A model generated the notes under the pieces. It was not told where the DNA came from. It saw only the letters and a program-made list of their open reading frames with translations, and ran no database searches. Position numbers and translations under genes: made by a program. From Cryptomeria japonica (Eukaryota > Streptophyta > Pinopsida > Cupressales > Cupressaceae), in the NCBI RefSeq assembly GCF_030272615.1, contig NC_081414.1:911593009-911657008 (forward strand): DNA of 64,000 nt, written 5' to 3'. Position 1 is the stretch's first letter. Each line of letters begins with the position of its first letter. This document shows, piece by piece, positions 46,019-59,600 of the stretch.

Positions 46019-47506
46019 TTGGTGTAGGAGAACCCCATCAAACCCTTCAAGATGATAAGTCAAACTCTGAGAAGGGAGGATAAGGCATCAAAGATGTCTT
46101 TAGAATGTTTTGTATAGGTTTTAAATCATGCATTGTGTGTTTGTAATAAAGAACCCCATCTTGTGAGCCAAACTCCTATTTTGGCATTTCTATAAGCCAA
46201 TTAGGACTTTTGGACAATAGGGGATCAAATGTGTTGGTTTTAGTTCTTCTAGGATGTTTTAGGAGGGGTTAGACTTGACCCAAGGCATTAGGAGGCGAAA
46301 GATGACATTTTGACAACTTTTGCAAAAGTTGTCATGAGCAACTTTTATGCAGTTTTTGCATTTTGTTTATTTGAAACTCCTCCAATGGCTCTAACCTCTT
46401 GTTTTTAGTTGAGAGCAGTTGTGGAGTGGTTTATACACCTTGTGGATCCAATTCCCAAGGAGAGACTGTACAGAGGAGAGTTGTGGTGACAACAAACTAA
46501 TAGAATTCTGAGTTTTTCTTGCAATTTTGGATTTTTGGTTTGTGGTACGGTACTGTATGGATTGGGATCCATTCCCAATAATGTGAATTGGTTGTAGAGG
46601 AGAGTTAACTTTTTTTTGGCTTTGGTTTGAAGTTCTAGTTGTGTGTTTTGCTCCTAATATTCAAATTTTACTGTAGGTTCCCGGAAAACCAGGGTTTACC
46701 TTGGGTTTTTCCTCCTCCATGGCCATATCTTGCACTTTATCAATCTAAGACCCATGGGATTTGGTGAAAGGCAAGTATGGTCAATTTATTCTAGGATTCT
46801 GAGAGTTTTTTGTAGAAGGAGCAAGGGAGAGGTGTGTTTGAAGCAACCCTAGGTAGACATCTCTATGTGGCTACCTAGACCTTGAACAATAAAGTTACCC
46901 TTGTGTGTAAATGGCGATGATTCCAGGCATGTAACCCTGGAATCCCTTATGGTTTATGGTTCCCCACATGCCCATGGGATTGTAATTGCTTTATTCACTC
47001 ATCTGGATAGAGGTGCTTCACAAATGGAGGCCTAATTAGCCCTTTAGGACAGTCAACATCCTCCTAGCTCAGACCTTGACCCTTCCTTTTGGGGATTTGT
47101 GTGACTTCCAAAAGGGTAGTTGAATCCATAATTTTTTTGCTAGGGTGTTTGGGAAAGTTTGAACTTAAGGTCTCTTTACCCGCTAAAAAGGGCAACAAGC
47201 AACTAGGCCTAATTGTGTAGGTTTCTTAAGGAGTGGGGATGAATCCTTACAATCGGTACTTGGTCTGATCTTGGGGAGTCTTGTATGACCCAAAACTGGT
47301 ATGCAAATGGTCAGTAACCCTTGGAGATATTATAGAGTGTGTTGGAGCAAGATACCCAAGATTGAGTAGGCATGAGTCTTGAAGATGGTGAGAGGATTGA
47401 ATTAATGTTGTAGAGCCTTGTCTTGATAGGATCCCATTATTTCTTTGAGGGGTGAATGTCATACATTTTGAGGTGTTTGGCAGGTTACAAGGAGGGCTCT
47501 GCATCA
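46019..47506. mobile_element. Element K: non-coding insertion in the gag of G, probable solo LTR
   Basis: About 1490 bp that splits gag between DWYKSL and SSIHNW. TAGG flanks both sides (46015-46018 and 47507-47510); with five bases GTAGG and ATAGG. Ends read TTGGTGTAGGAG and GCTCTGCATCA. No coding region. Exact ends are uncertain by one or two bases. Confidence 0.55.
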
Positions 47507-48420
47507 TAGGCTTTTATACCAATCACTAGCATCCTCATTGAGGGATTGCATGAAAAACCTCATGAAAACATCCTCCTCCTGCACATCAAAGTCATCCAAC
47601 ATGTTTTGAAAACTTCTCACATGGTCCTCTCCTGATGCTTCTTTCCCCGATAATTTTGGAATAACTTTCCCAAGTTCATCATTGATTGGATTTGGGTATC
47701 CAAGAATTCTTGTAAAGTCCATCTATTTATATCTAAAAAAATCATCGGACCCATTACAAACATGTTTTGTTGATGTTGATGTTGGTTTCCATATTGGTAC
47801 TGATGCTGGTGATTTTGTCCTTGTGAACCTTGTTGAAATTGATTTTATTGTTGAATGTATTGGTTAGCATATATAGTTTGGTATTCCTTGCTAGTGCATT
47901 GGAGGGTTATACATACCTTGGCTCAATCCTATGTAATTATATGGGAGAATTTGATATCCATATGAATTATATCCATAGTTGAACTATCCCATATTCATTT
48001 GGGTTGTAGAGGTTCTAGGTGGAATAGTAGTATTAGCAGAGGTTTATTGAATGTCGGTATGCATTGTGGTAGTGTGAATATCGGTAGTTGGTGGATTAGT
48101 GTTTCATGCATTGTAAGATGAAGGATAAGTGGTTGTGATAGTTTGCATAATTTGCATACTGCTAGTCATAGGGATACTTTATGGGATCTAAGTGGATGTA
48201 TGGATATTAGTAACTGGTGGTGGGTATGGTGGATATAGTGGAACATTATTTTGAGGTGGCACTATACTATTAACAAAATTTTGCATTTGTTGAGCTAGAG
48301 CATCTCGTTGTGCCATGATCCTCAAATGCTCCATATTTTCTTGCATTTTGTTTATTGGATTTTGCAGTTCTTGCGCGGTCTCTTCCCCTTGTGTCCTAGG
48401 TTGGCTAACATTGTGCACCT
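47507..48420 (-). pseudogene. gag: Gag of element G, N-terminal and core
   Basis: Minus strand: HNVSQPRTQGEETAQELQNP and DALAQQMQNFVNSIVPPQNN, a Pro/Tyr-rich stretch, then the Gypsy capsid core FTRILGYPNPINDELGKVIP, KLSGKEASGEDHVRSFQNML and FMQSLNEDASDWYKSL. Stops between the parts. Interrupted by element K after KSL. Matches the retrotransposon gag domain of Gypsy elements. Confidence 0.75.
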
Positions 48421-48998
48421 AGGTAAAACACATCCTTTGAATACCAGGTGATGATGAGAAACTAGGAGTGTTGTGTTTGATGTCCTCTCCCTAGGCTAGA
48501 CAGATTGCTCGATGCTCCTCCTTGAGACTAATTCTATGTTGTTGCTGCCCTAGCTAGTACATGTTCCTCCTCATATTGTCTTTGCAGTTCTCTCTCTGCT
48601 TGTTTAAGGTATATAAATTTCATCTTTGTACTATTATTGACTTCTGAATTATAATGCTAGTTTATTTTCTTAGTTAGAAGCCTACTTATGGGTGAGGTCC
48701 TATGGTTACTTGTTGATACAGGGTCTGATGAATCCTTATCTGAACTTTTGTTTCTTTGATTCTTGTTTTTAGCCTTTTTCTTAACTTTGAGAGGGTATAT
48801 AAGGTGTCCTTGTTTTAACAACCTCCTCCCATACATATAATATTAATTATTGGATCTTGTTTTAGTGCTTATAAAATCAAAGTCGCCACCCTCGTAGGGA
48901 TTTAACTCTTTTATGTTCTGAGTTCTTCTTTCAGCAGTTTGTAACAAGATTTCTGAATATTTCAACTCTTTCTTCCCATTGGAATTATAAACTACCCT
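48421..48998 (-). other. 5' untranslated leader of element G
   Basis: Between PBS and gag. No gene recognised; short ORFs only. Confidence 0.5.
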
Positions 48999-49013
48999 CA
49001 ACAGGGTCACCAA
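48999..49013 (-). promoter_or_regulatory. Probable primer-binding site of element G
   Basis: TTGGTGACCCTGTTG on the minus strand just inside the LTR end CTCCAACA. TGGTGAC complements a tRNA ending GTCACCA; the tRNA is not identified. Different from the initiator Met site used by the Copia elements. Confidence 0.55.
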
Positions 49014-49015
49014 TT

Positions 49016-51271
49016 TGTTGGAGCTCAAAATTGCAAATTACTAAGCTCTAAGAGAATGCCAAACTCTATGATCAAGCTAAGTAGTCAGTTCTGGCCAACT
49101 GGTGGAATGAACCTTCAAGGTTGCTAATTCTCTACTTCTTTTGGTTCTGCTAAACCAAGGTGGGTATACCTTCTTACCAAGTATCTTTACCTAATGATAC
49201 TTAAGTAGATTATTGTACAAAAAAGTCCTAAGGTCAATCTCAAATTGGCATTAAATATTTGATATGACCCACTACCTCTATCCTTACTTTTTATTTCAAA
49301 ACTTAAAATGAAAACTTCTTAACTGAAATTCTAAGATTGTAGATATATGATTAAGGCCAGTACCTTCTTTTCCTATTGGGCTTAGAGTCTTATGAATTTC
49401 CTTTCCTATATTATCCTTGTTACTCAATAAAATTACCATCCACTGCTAATTCTTCTACAATTAATGCTTCAATTTCAATATGAATATATGTAATTTTAAT
49501 CTTTCCTAGAAAGAGGCTTATACAGTAGTTAACCCAAGAGTATATTTTATCTTGTTCACACCACACAACAATGTAGCAGTCTAAAAATAATGAAATGACC
49601 ATAGTTACAGAAAAAGTTGAACAACTTTTGATTTCTTAGCACCAAAATAACAAGCTCGAATTGAAAAGCATCCATGATACTTCTTAACACAATATAGGAT
49701 TTGAAAGCAAACTAGTCTGTATATTAGCAGAAATTTAAAAGTATGTATTCTCATCATATCTTGCATAGAGTGAATGATCTTCCTTTTATAAGGAGAGATC
49801 GAACACATATGAAACGTCATGTCTTCTAGAAATAAAACTGAAATTAGTTACATGATGTAACTAACCAAACAAGTCTTCTGACGAATTAAAGAAATAGACT
49901 CATAGCCCCTAAATGGTCTACATATTCCTTCTCTTTATAGGTAGTGATGTTTGATTAGTCTTCTCTGGCTGAAATGTTTGTAATGATCTTTCGCAGAGTG
50001 CTTCTATTGTGCAACATTAATGTCATCTATGATGATTAATGCTTCAATTGATTTGAAAATTTGAACTATCATACCGATGTGACAACTTCTTTTATTGGTG
50101 TAATGCCATTTGTTCGCACATTGCCAAGACCTGAGTAATATGTTGTTGATGGGGGTTATCATTTGGTCGTCTTCCTTTAATTTGTTCTAAAAAATAGCGA
50201 TCTTGCTGATTCGCTTGGTGACCTTATATTTTGGTAGGTTTTTCTCATCAGGAAACTTTCTCTGATCCCTTCTATCTCTTGGATTTCCTTCCCTTATTGT
50301 TATCACTAAGAGTTACAACAATAAATATCATCGATGGGACAATAGTTGTCAGAATCACAAAAGAATCTTCTGGCTGAAGGCTGTTATCTTGTCGATATGT
50401 ACATCGACTTTGACAAAATTATTTTTATTGCTTTTCCCTCATTGGCATGACTCTTCGGAATCAGGCTAACTTCAAAAGTTTTGTTTCAATTTGAGAAAGT
50501 CTGGCCAACAAAACCAATCTCTCGTTCTACCTTTTTTGGGTGAGGAATGGATTTCCTGTCGATACATTTCACATCTTTCTCTATCGGGGTGACTTACTTA
50601 GTCGGCTTGTCTCTCATGGTTTCATCACAATGTAATGGTCTTGTCGATTCACTTGGCTTGTCTTCACTATTTGTATTGGAGTGAACCAACCCAATATGCC
50701 TTCATGTACCTTTGTTGGTATGAATTTCACTATCGAACTGACTTCTGGGATCTCACCCCAACTTTATAACTCCTGTCGATGTCAAACTCATCGGCTAGAC
50801 TCTTCTCGATAGTCTTCCACCCATGGATGTGTATTGGCATGACATATGAAATCGGGTTGACTTCTCCATGCTCACTCTGATGAGGGTTATCACGTTGGTA
50901 CAATTTTTCTATCTATTTATCAGTATGTCTCTTTCCAATGATAGTGCAAGTTCTTTTTTCACAACAGGATCTCGTATCGATGTAACATAATGATGTCTTC
51001 TCGAAAGTTGCCTGTGATGCCAGTTAGAAGAGTAGTAGTCTGATCGTTATGACTTAGTGGGGTTTTGCTGACATATTGTTTTAAGGTATTTTGCTAAAAT
51101 GAAATGTTGGGCTTTGTTTATTAGACAAGTTTCTTATATTTTGACAACTTTAAATGTATCTAGGTAGTACTACTGAGGTCTATGGGGACCAAAATTCATA
51201 ATAATGGGGATTCTAAGCCTATATGATAACCTTACATAGGAAGATCACTTCATTTTTTATAGGTGCTAACA
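49016..51271 (-). repeat. 5' LTR of element G
   Basis: 2256 bp, TGTTAGCACCTAT to GCTCCAACA on the minus strand. Its first 105 bp match the 3' LTR remnant at 13085-13191. TATA-like TATAAAA at 49784-49790. No gene; ORFs at 49420-49820 look like chance. Confidence 0.75.
49784..49790 (-). promoter_or_regulatory. TATA-like box in the 5' LTR of element G
   Basis: TATAAAA on the minus strand in the context CTCCTTATAAAAGGAAG, about 1480 bp from the LTR start. Confidence 0.4.
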
Positions 51272-52929
51272 ATTCCTCCTAAGTATATGGAAGTTCCTCA
51301 ATTAGAGTTGTACAATGGAAAAGGTGTTGGACACTACTGTTGTTATGCCAAAAGCTTGAGCTATCAATGAACGCCATAGCAGCTAGAGACAAGGATCCAT
51401 AGGAGGTAGTTAAGCATATGTCACAAATCATGAGGTCAGCGTTGAATGTCTATTACTGACTAGAGGGTAACAATCCCTCCCTCAATGCAACCCATGGGAT
51501 TTGAACCTGTAACCCAACACTCTAATACCAATTCATCAAACACCAACATGAATAACAAACATGAATAACATAACATGAATGATATGACCATCAAAATCAA
51601 CTGAAGACAAATTAATCATCACAACAAAGGCTCACTGCTCAACTGTCACATTTCTCCCCCTTTTGATAACAATGCCAAAGGAGAACTGTCTGATATGCTG
51701 CAAGAGAATCTGAGAATAAAACCAATAATGCCAACAAGGGTAAAGATAGACATGAGATTCTCCCCCCACTTCATGAATCGAAGAGAATATACCAAGTCTA
51801 AGGATATAAATTATCTCAACCATACCTTTGAATAATGATAATCAAATGAACCATGACAACACAAACTGAGAGATATCTATGCACTATTATTTCACTATCA
51901 AAGCAGACATTGTATATCAAAGTGTATACCAAAGATATCAAAACCAACTGTTGCAAGAAATTTGTATATCAACTACACTTTACAAAATAGATTTCAAATT
52001 GCAAACAAGTTTGTCACCAAAGTTGATCAACCTAAGAATTCATAGAGATAATTTCCAAAAGTCTTTCCAATCAGAACTAGTTATTGCAATATATTCAATC
52101 CGAAATTCTAAAAATTGTGCATTGTTATATATCACCGTTATACAACTTAGAAATTTTTGTATAGAATAATCAGAGAATTATAGAGACAAATGGATAAACC
52201 CTTAAAAACTAAAAAATATACCTAAATTTTGAATTATTGTCCTAGATTGTATCACATAAGTTCTAAATAAAATTCCAATATTGAGTTTTTTCTTTTTCTC
52301 ATCAATACAACCATTTGTATATTCATGTTCATCCTATGACTACATGTACTTTTCTCCAGTGATAGTAACTTTTAAAAAAAAACTTTTAAGTCCTTACACA
52401 TGTATTTCTACACTCTTGAAACACTCGGATTAAGAATCTTTGCAGTCGCATAAGTAGACTTTGTGTTCTTCTTTTACATTACTCACATACCTCTACCAGT
52501 GATATATGTCACCATAAAATTGTGACTTGCAACTTGAATCGTGACTACTAACAATAAACTTGATACATACCAAAGTTGTCAATATCCATTGAGTACCAAA
52601 AGAAGTGTGTGTATGACTGAAACAGTTAATGTAGATCATGAACAACCACCTGTAGCCACCAGAGCTGAATAGTACATCAAAGAGTCAATTCCCATGGGAT
52701 ATAGCTAACAGCAATAAAGAAGAAATAACCATAATATCCAACTAAAAGGACAACAACTGCAGATTTTCTGAGCAAAACCAAGCATGATAAGCATGTAAAA
52801 TTATGTTTGTCAACTGTAAAACATTATCAAAAACTTCCCTTGCAATGAATTCACAAAAATAATTGAACATCAAATCATTAAGCATTATAATTATCAAATG
52901 TTATCAAAGTCATCATAGAACTGAACTGA

Positions 52930-53100
52930 GTGAGTAGAGTCTATCTCTTAAGAACTTAAAAGTTGCTTTTGGTAATGGCTTAGTAACAATAGCAACCAAT
53001 AAATAAAGTTTTATCTTTCATGAAACCTTGTAATACATAATCAAAAAAAATGTAACCCTCTTATATGATGGTAACCCTAATAGACACAAGAAGGGAAGCT
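52930..53100 (-). pseudogene. RNase H C-terminal remnant of element M
   Basis: Minus strand reads YHHIREGYIFFDYV and, further on, VTKPLPKATFKFLRDRL, corresponding to the ...YHxxRE... and FTKPLP blocks that end Copia RNase H. Short and frame-shifted. Confidence 0.6.
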
Positions 53101-54189
53101 ACTACATGATGCATCATGGAAAAACTGTGACCATATAAAATCCAATAGTCATCAGAGAATATGACCCTATTGTACATCATAAAGGGCACCAATTGGAAGG
53201 TGAACAAAGAAGCCTTCAAAAGATAAGTAACTTTAAGAACAAAATATATGTCATTGCCTTTGTTTCAAAAATTGTTCATATACAAAATCATTAACCAAGT
53301 GTATGGAGAAATCATTATGCAATGTCATCATATATGTTAATACACAGAATAGCCATTCATAATCTCATATGCCAAAGATGTGGTTTCAACATAAAACCTC
53401 CCCCTGAGTCATAGCATTGAACTATTAGATGACTAGCAAAGATAAATATTCTATACATCGATAAATAGGTCAAGAAGGGACAATAACTGAGATTAGTAAG
53501 TGTGTGCCAAGTAGAGACTATGATACCAATCAAGGTAAGCATGGTTACTGAAAACAAGTGCATGGAGAAACCGATATGCCAATCAACCAAATAGACCTGA
53601 CCATTGCATTTTATTCATATAACTCATCAAACTTTCCATACAAGCATCACTATCTTTCATGGTATTGCTCTTGTCTTCTCCTATTTGAATAACTTCTAGA
53701 GATTTTGAAGTTTATCTTATTGAAGTCATGTTTGGTTACTTAATGACTCCTCTTGATAGACTACAAGCATAACTTGTCTTCTATCCAAGAATCAATGAGA
53801 GCTAAGAAATAGTGTATAATAAAATTAATGTGGAATGAATATGCCAATAAGAACATCGCATAAGATCATTGACAATGCATAGTCTTACTCAACTTCTTTT
53901 TTTACCTAGGGGCTAAAGGGTAAAATACTAACCTCCTCCCCCTTAACACAGGCTGATCTTTCAGGAACTGTGTGATGTCTCTTGTGTGATATGCACATGA
54001 TTAGTTTTTCCTCCTTCTTGACTTTTTTTTCTTCTCCATATCTTAAAGGGCTCTTTCTTTTTCCAAACCTTCATAGAATCATTCCTTTTCTTGTTCAAAG
54101 TACTTGTTCTTTTATTATACCTGCACTGTTGTACTTTATGTCTAATGTTTTTACATTTAAAACATATAACATGATGACCAACAGGATAA

Positions 54190-54800
54190 TAACTTTTTTA
54201 TAAACCATCAAAATTCCAACAGTGTCTTTTCATGTGCCCATTCTTATTGCAATTATAGTGAACAATATTGTAGTTTTGTTTTGACAACCTACAATCTCTA
54301 GCTCTATGACCATATTTATGACAAAGATAGCACTAACCATCAAACTAAGTATAGTTATACCTCATTGAATAGTGTTGTATGGTAAATGAAGACCTTGTGA
54401 ACTAGTTGTTTCTTCTTCCAACTTTGTCGATTCCTTTGTTTGTCTTCTATCAATATCCTTGTTTTTTGTTTCAGGTGCAGTAGAATGATAATTCAAGTCT
54501 ATCTTATTTCTTGGACTTTGTCTAACATTGAAATTATTTCCATCTGTTGTTGCAAACACTATTTCATGTTTAGACTCATCTTGAACACTGAAGCTTTGTC
54601 CTTTTTCAAAGCCTAAACCTAACAGAACCTTGTGACGTTTTTGACTACTCAACATCCCATTTAATGCATTTGTGCCTTTCACAAATTTTTTCATCTTGAT
54701 GTTTTCAAAATCTTTTCTCAAGCCAACTACTACTTCTTCAATTTTTTGGCACTCAAAAGTTTTAATTTCTAAATCTATTTTAGTTACTGTAATGGCGGGA
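54190..54800 (-). pseudogene. gag: Gag remnant of element M with zinc knuckles
   Basis: Open from 54721 to 54362: KKFVKGTNALNGMLSSQKRH and KVLLGLGFEKGQSF, the conserved stretch before the nucleocapsid in SIRE/Maximus-type Copia gag. Downstream, out of frame, CHKYGHRARDC, NCNKNGHMKRHC and CFKCKNIRHKVQQC are three CCHC knuckles, the last one imperfect. RNA-binding role by family. The rest of the element is too decayed to read. Confidence 0.65.
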
Positions 54801-55812
54801 AAATGGTGAATGATAAATCAAGAAGGAAACTACCCTTTCCCTCAAAGAGAGATGAGAGTTTTGTTATCAATTACCACTCAAGAAATTTTCACCATTACAT
54901 TGATGAATACTAAGAGGGGGGGGTGATATAGTATGCCAAAAATCTCTTATCTAAAACACTTAGACAGTCTGAAGATAAGCCGGTAAAACAGTTTAACAGA
55001 CAGACCGCTTATCACACATGCAAACCAAAAAGCAAATAAAGCATTCACCCACAAAAGCAATACAACCATAACACAAGATATTTGATGTGGAAACCTAAAT
55101 AGGAAAAACCACGGTGAGATGGAACTCACAAGTCACTATCTGCAGAATAGAAACCAGACTGATTAAGGTCAGACCGGTTAAGGTCTTACAATGTTCTTCA
55201 CCAGAACAGATCTTGTTAGGAATCTCAATCTCTGTTAGGAGATAAGCTCGATTAAAGACTACCTTGCTAGAGGATTTTAGATTCACAGAGGTGAACCACC
55301 TTGTTAGAGGATTTTACAAAAGGCTTTTGGGCCTACCCGGTTAAGGGCTACAAACTTGTCAAAGATGTGAGTAATCAACAAGTTTTTGATCTATCTAATA
55401 GCACAGACTGCTTGGTTAGATCTAGTATAGCTCACAGCTAATGCATTCCAGCATTACTTCAATCTTCTCTATCTCTCACTCAGTTACAACTTGATCTTCT
55501 TAGATAAGATCACTCTTACAACAACTCATCAACCACCTTAAACCCTAGCACATCATAAACCCTTCCAGCAACAACCTAAAACCCTAGACATGATGTCCTT
55601 TTAAAGGAATTTGATTGCATGTCGGTCCAATAGGATTACATTAAAATTTCTTAGGTTCAATGAATCTAGACATATTCAGTAACACGACACAAGAAGCACC
55701 GTCAGTGTGTTGAGACCATCAAACAATCAGTGGATTGGTAACTCATCACAAAATGTCGGTTGGTAACTCATCACAGAGTATTATCGGTTCATACAAAATA
55801 CCGGTTGCCAGT

Positions 55813-56685
55813 TGTTAGTTGTGTTTAGAGTCACCATATTAATTCAAGGGTTCCCCTTTAAAAACCCCACCTATCTTATTCGAGGCCTCCCCTTCGTCAT
55901 CTAAGTGTCTATCGTCCTTTGAAGAAGTTGGTCAAGGTCGCAAGCTTCCACGGTCATTCCTCCCCTCCCTTTTGAATCGCTTTGAATCATTTCGAACCTC
56001 GGTTCGAAGTAGTTCAAAGTGGTTCGACCAAATTTTTCACACTAACACTCTTTCTTTGGCAGGAAGTATCTTTTATCGCGGCGGTCTTCTTTGAAATACT
56101 TTGAACCGTTTTGAAGCTCGGTTCAAGCTTATTCAAAGTGGTTCTTGACAAGTGTTGACGGCGGGAGTTTATTTTTGGAGTACGATGCGCCGCCTTTCTC
56201 TCAAGCAATCAATAGTCCCATCAGCATGTCAAATCAAGAGATTTTATTTCTTTTTCAAGGGAAAGGGCATCATTGTTATGAGTGTGAGTAGACCTTCATT
56301 TTAGAAATGACTGGATACTGCATGAAATCAATTATTATTAGCTCATGCGAGAGGGTAAATCATTAATCGAGGCATTTATGCATCGACGCCTCGAGCATGT
56401 CAATCCTGATGTGAGGGGATGAACTATCATTATCCGATCTTCCCATGTATAAAGTTTCCCTGTGATAAATTTTCATTCAGTTGCCTGGTAAGTTATCCAA
56501 AAAAAAGGAAAAGGAAAAAGGAAAAGAGGTCCGTTTTCGGAGAGAAGGAGCAGTTAGGGAAGCTAGAGAAGATTATTTGCTTTTCAATGGAAAACAGGTG
56601 AGAGTTTAGTAATCTTTGTTCTGTTCTGCAAAACTGTCATTTTCAAAGGTTTGTCTGAAAGAGGTCTTGCTTGTTTAAGTTGAGA
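55813..56685 (+). other. 5' region of element D with two hairpin repeats
   Basis: Two related units, about 55974-56022 and 56087-56145, built of TTGAA, CGGTTC and AAAGTGGTTC. The first holds TTCGAACCTCGGTTCGAA, an 8-bp stem with a 2-base loop. No ORF. Corresponds in place to the longer tandem array of J. Confidence 0.6.
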
Positions 56686-59600
56686 ATGAAGTCGGTTATG
56701 CATTTTCTCGGTAATGTTTCTAGCCTTGAATGTAAAAGACCAGTGATTTGTGATATCAATTTAGAAGGGGTAAATGTGGAAAGTCTTCAAGCAAATTTTC
56801 TTGCGAATACGGAAGAAGTTAAGGGATGTATGGAAATATTAACAAGCAGGTTAATTGAAGCTGCTGTGTTTCCCCCTGCCTTCGTAAACCCTGAACTCCT
56901 ACAACTTTGCATTGACCATTATGATGTAAGAAGCAAGAGCATAGTAAACAAAAATGGTAATACCATACTTACTGTCTCCAGGGAAACCATTTCATCTGTT
57001 TTGAAATTAACAGCAAGTACCTTTGCCACTTTCTCACCCATTCAAGCTGAAGCTGAGTATCGGGAAAACCCTAGTGTGTACCATAACACCCTTGCCAGGA
57101 AATGGACCAAGGTTAACTATGGAGGTGGGTCTAGACTCCCCAAGGTCATTTCTAAAGACCACATGAAACCCCACATACACGACCTGGTGGTATTATTACA
57201 CAGGGTGAAAGGTTCAGCTGATGTATGTTTGTTCGAAGAATTGATGTATAGGTACATTGAAATTATCTTAAAGGGTGAACAATGGATGGATTGGGCGGAG
57301 ATTATTGCCACTTCCCTGAGAAGCCAGCTCAAACGCACCAAAGAGTCTGGAGAAGATTTTCGTATGGCCTCATATTTGACTTACTGTATTGCCTGCACGT
57401 GTGATCTCACCACTCTTCCGCATGAGGTATGGAATGAGGAAATGACCATCTTCCAATATTGTCCATTGTTGCAAAAAGACAGAGTTCTGGAGGATTTCCG
57501 CAAGGTGCATGATGTATTATTTGAAAACATTTATTCGGCTCTAGAAGGTGTTCAGATGCCACGACTCTCTCCTGAATCGCTGAGGCTGGTTCAACGTTAT
57601 GGGAGTTCTTTTATTCAGTTTCCTAGGTTCACATATTTGAGAGTCGGAGGGTTTGAGGAAGAACCTGTGAGGTTACCTCGATATGCCCTTGATTGTTTCA
57701 TTTTAGCCGAATTGTGCAGGCAACTTTCTGCTGTTATTAAGGATAATCTCCCTCAGGAGAAATGGGAGACGGTTTTCCCTATTAAGCTGCGCTCTTTGGT
57801 CTGTAATAATATGAATAACGCTTCCATCATCAGAAGCAATTTGTTGGGATTCAATCTTGGGTTCTACTGCAGCAGGAGAAACTTCGATAGTAAGGGATAT
57901 ACAGCTCTAACCCTCGGCCTTGAAATCAACTCATCAGTTGCTCCGCAGCTAGAAGATCTATGGGAAGACTATGAAAATGAAGAAGAAGTCTTGAAAAAGG
58001 ATCATTCTAGACTCACCTTGCAACAAATTAGCTCTTTCAAATTGAAGTTCAAAACACAAGGAATCGTCGAAGATGGTTCATTTTTAGTTGAACCCGGATG
58101 GGAAGGATCAAACGAAGCAAAATCCTTGACAGTTGATTGGAGCAAGGAGGAAGATGATGATATTAATTTGAGAGCCAGATCCATATTAACTTATACGGAT
58201 GATTGGCTGCAAAGGAAAAGAAATGGAAACATCAATGAGTCTTCTCCTAAGGTGATTTCTCTCTCGGAGCCGCTTCAATCTGACATTCCACTTTCTCATG
58301 TTGCAGGTGATGCACTGGCTTCAAATAAGAAAATAAAGTCTCCTTCCCGATCACAAGTCACGGCTCCTAGGACGAGATCCCATTCCAGGAACAAAGCTTT
58401 GAAGCAGTCTAGTTCCCAGAAGTAGAAGATGACATCACCAGAGCGGGATTCAAGTGACAAGTTCGCTTTCCCAGATGGAGCAGACGATGAAGTCCAATTC
58501 ATTGAAACACCAAAGACAGACCAACCCAATTTCTTGACTCCGACTAAAGATACTCAGATGATATCAACTACTCCCACTGTTCCTTTATGGTTGTCAAATT
58601 CAATCAATAAGAAGTGGAGTTTGCAACTAGTGGCCACGCCAGTAAAAGATATTGTCACTAGGTATGCGGCTAGAGGGTCTAAAACAAAGAAAATGAAAAC
58701 GGATGCTTGTCTCACTAAAGATCCAGTGATGGGGAAAATCATAGCGGAGGTGGCTACTTATAAACAGAAAAGGGAGTCGGGAAATTGATGAGGAAGGATT
58801 CAAAGTCACTTCTATTGAACTAGGTGCCCTTAATAGGAATACTGGTGATAATTTCTTTAAATTTTCTGTTGACCACATGCTCACGCAATCAGAAAAAGAT
58901 TCCACAGAGAAGAAAGAATTGAAAGCAATGGTGGTGACGATGGCCGCATACATCAATTCGCTGATTAATTTGGGACCTGACCCAATAATCCAGATGCCTC
59001 AGCCATTCGATCCAAATTCTGCCGAAAGCCAGCAATTGATGAAACAGATGCAGAGGGGAAAATTGCTGTCTGACGCTGTGGTTAGTTGGGTAAATAGCAT
59101 ATTAGATCAAGGGAATAAATTTATTTCCGAAGTTACTAGTATCTATTCCGAAGGTGAGGCATTGCTCGGGGAAATTCAAACTTTGATATCAGTATGGGAG
59201 ACAGAATTGTCACGGTGCCAAACCATAGTTTCCCGAGTAACAGAGGTTGAAAAGTTTGGAGTTCTCAAATTCTTAGGTGAAAACCCCATGAAAGCCGTGG
59301 ACCCGTGCATATTGTTTATCCTGAAAAGTAATATGATCTGGAAGGAGTCCATCTACAAAGAGGCCATCAAAGAGGTCCAAGGCGTCGAGAATCAAATCAC
59401 AGACATGCATAATGAACTGGTTAAAGACATGAAGATTGTTAACCCCACAGGCATCTTACAATTGGATGAAGGCAGCATGGACATTGAAGTGTTAACCAAA
59501 AGTTTCACCGAAGCAGTTGAACGGATTAGGGACAAAGAAACACCAAAGGTCGATGATTTCACTTCGTTGGCAGGTATAGAATCCATGTTGCGCCTCAATG

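Larger units (their letters stand above)
13085..51271 (-). mobile_element. Element G: Ty3/Gypsy retrotransposon, the scaffold for several insertions
   Basis: Minus strand, 5' to 3': 5' LTR (51271-49016), PBS, gag (about 48420-45198, split by K), protease, an extra RNase H, RT (split by F and H), RNase H, integrase, 3' LTR remnant (13191-13085). With H, F and K removed the reading pieces join in a continuous order across the insertion points, which confirms the nesting. Many frameshifts and stops show that it is the oldest of the larger elements here. Confidence 0.88.
51272..54900 (-). mobile_element. Element M: decayed Copia remnant, minus strand
   Basis: From right to left: gag with zinc knuckles (about 54800-54190), RNase H end (about 53100-52930), and CTCCTTTGGCATTGTTATC before a GGGGGAG tract near 51655-51680, as in the 3' internal ends of the other Copia elements. 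Only about 1 kb lies between gag and RNase H, so most of pol is deleted. 51272-51650 has no feature I can name. G inserted at 51271 or M's LTR lies elsewhere; unclear. Confidence 0.55.

Noticed and set aside
49016-51271. ORFs of 60-71 residues in the 5' LTR of G
   Set aside because: Short, without recognisable motifs, in A+T-rich LTR sequence; expected by chance.
51490-51540. tRNA- or SINE-like motif (GGTTCAAATCC on the minus strand near TTGGTATTAGAG)
   Set aside because: Only a B-box-like stretch is present. I could not fold a tRNA or find an A box at proper spacing, a poly(A) tail or target duplication.
56587-56685. Possible first exon of the D ORF (ATG at 56587, donor CAG/GTGAGA)
   Set aside because: No acceptor I could find keeps the frame into 56686, so I did not call an intron.
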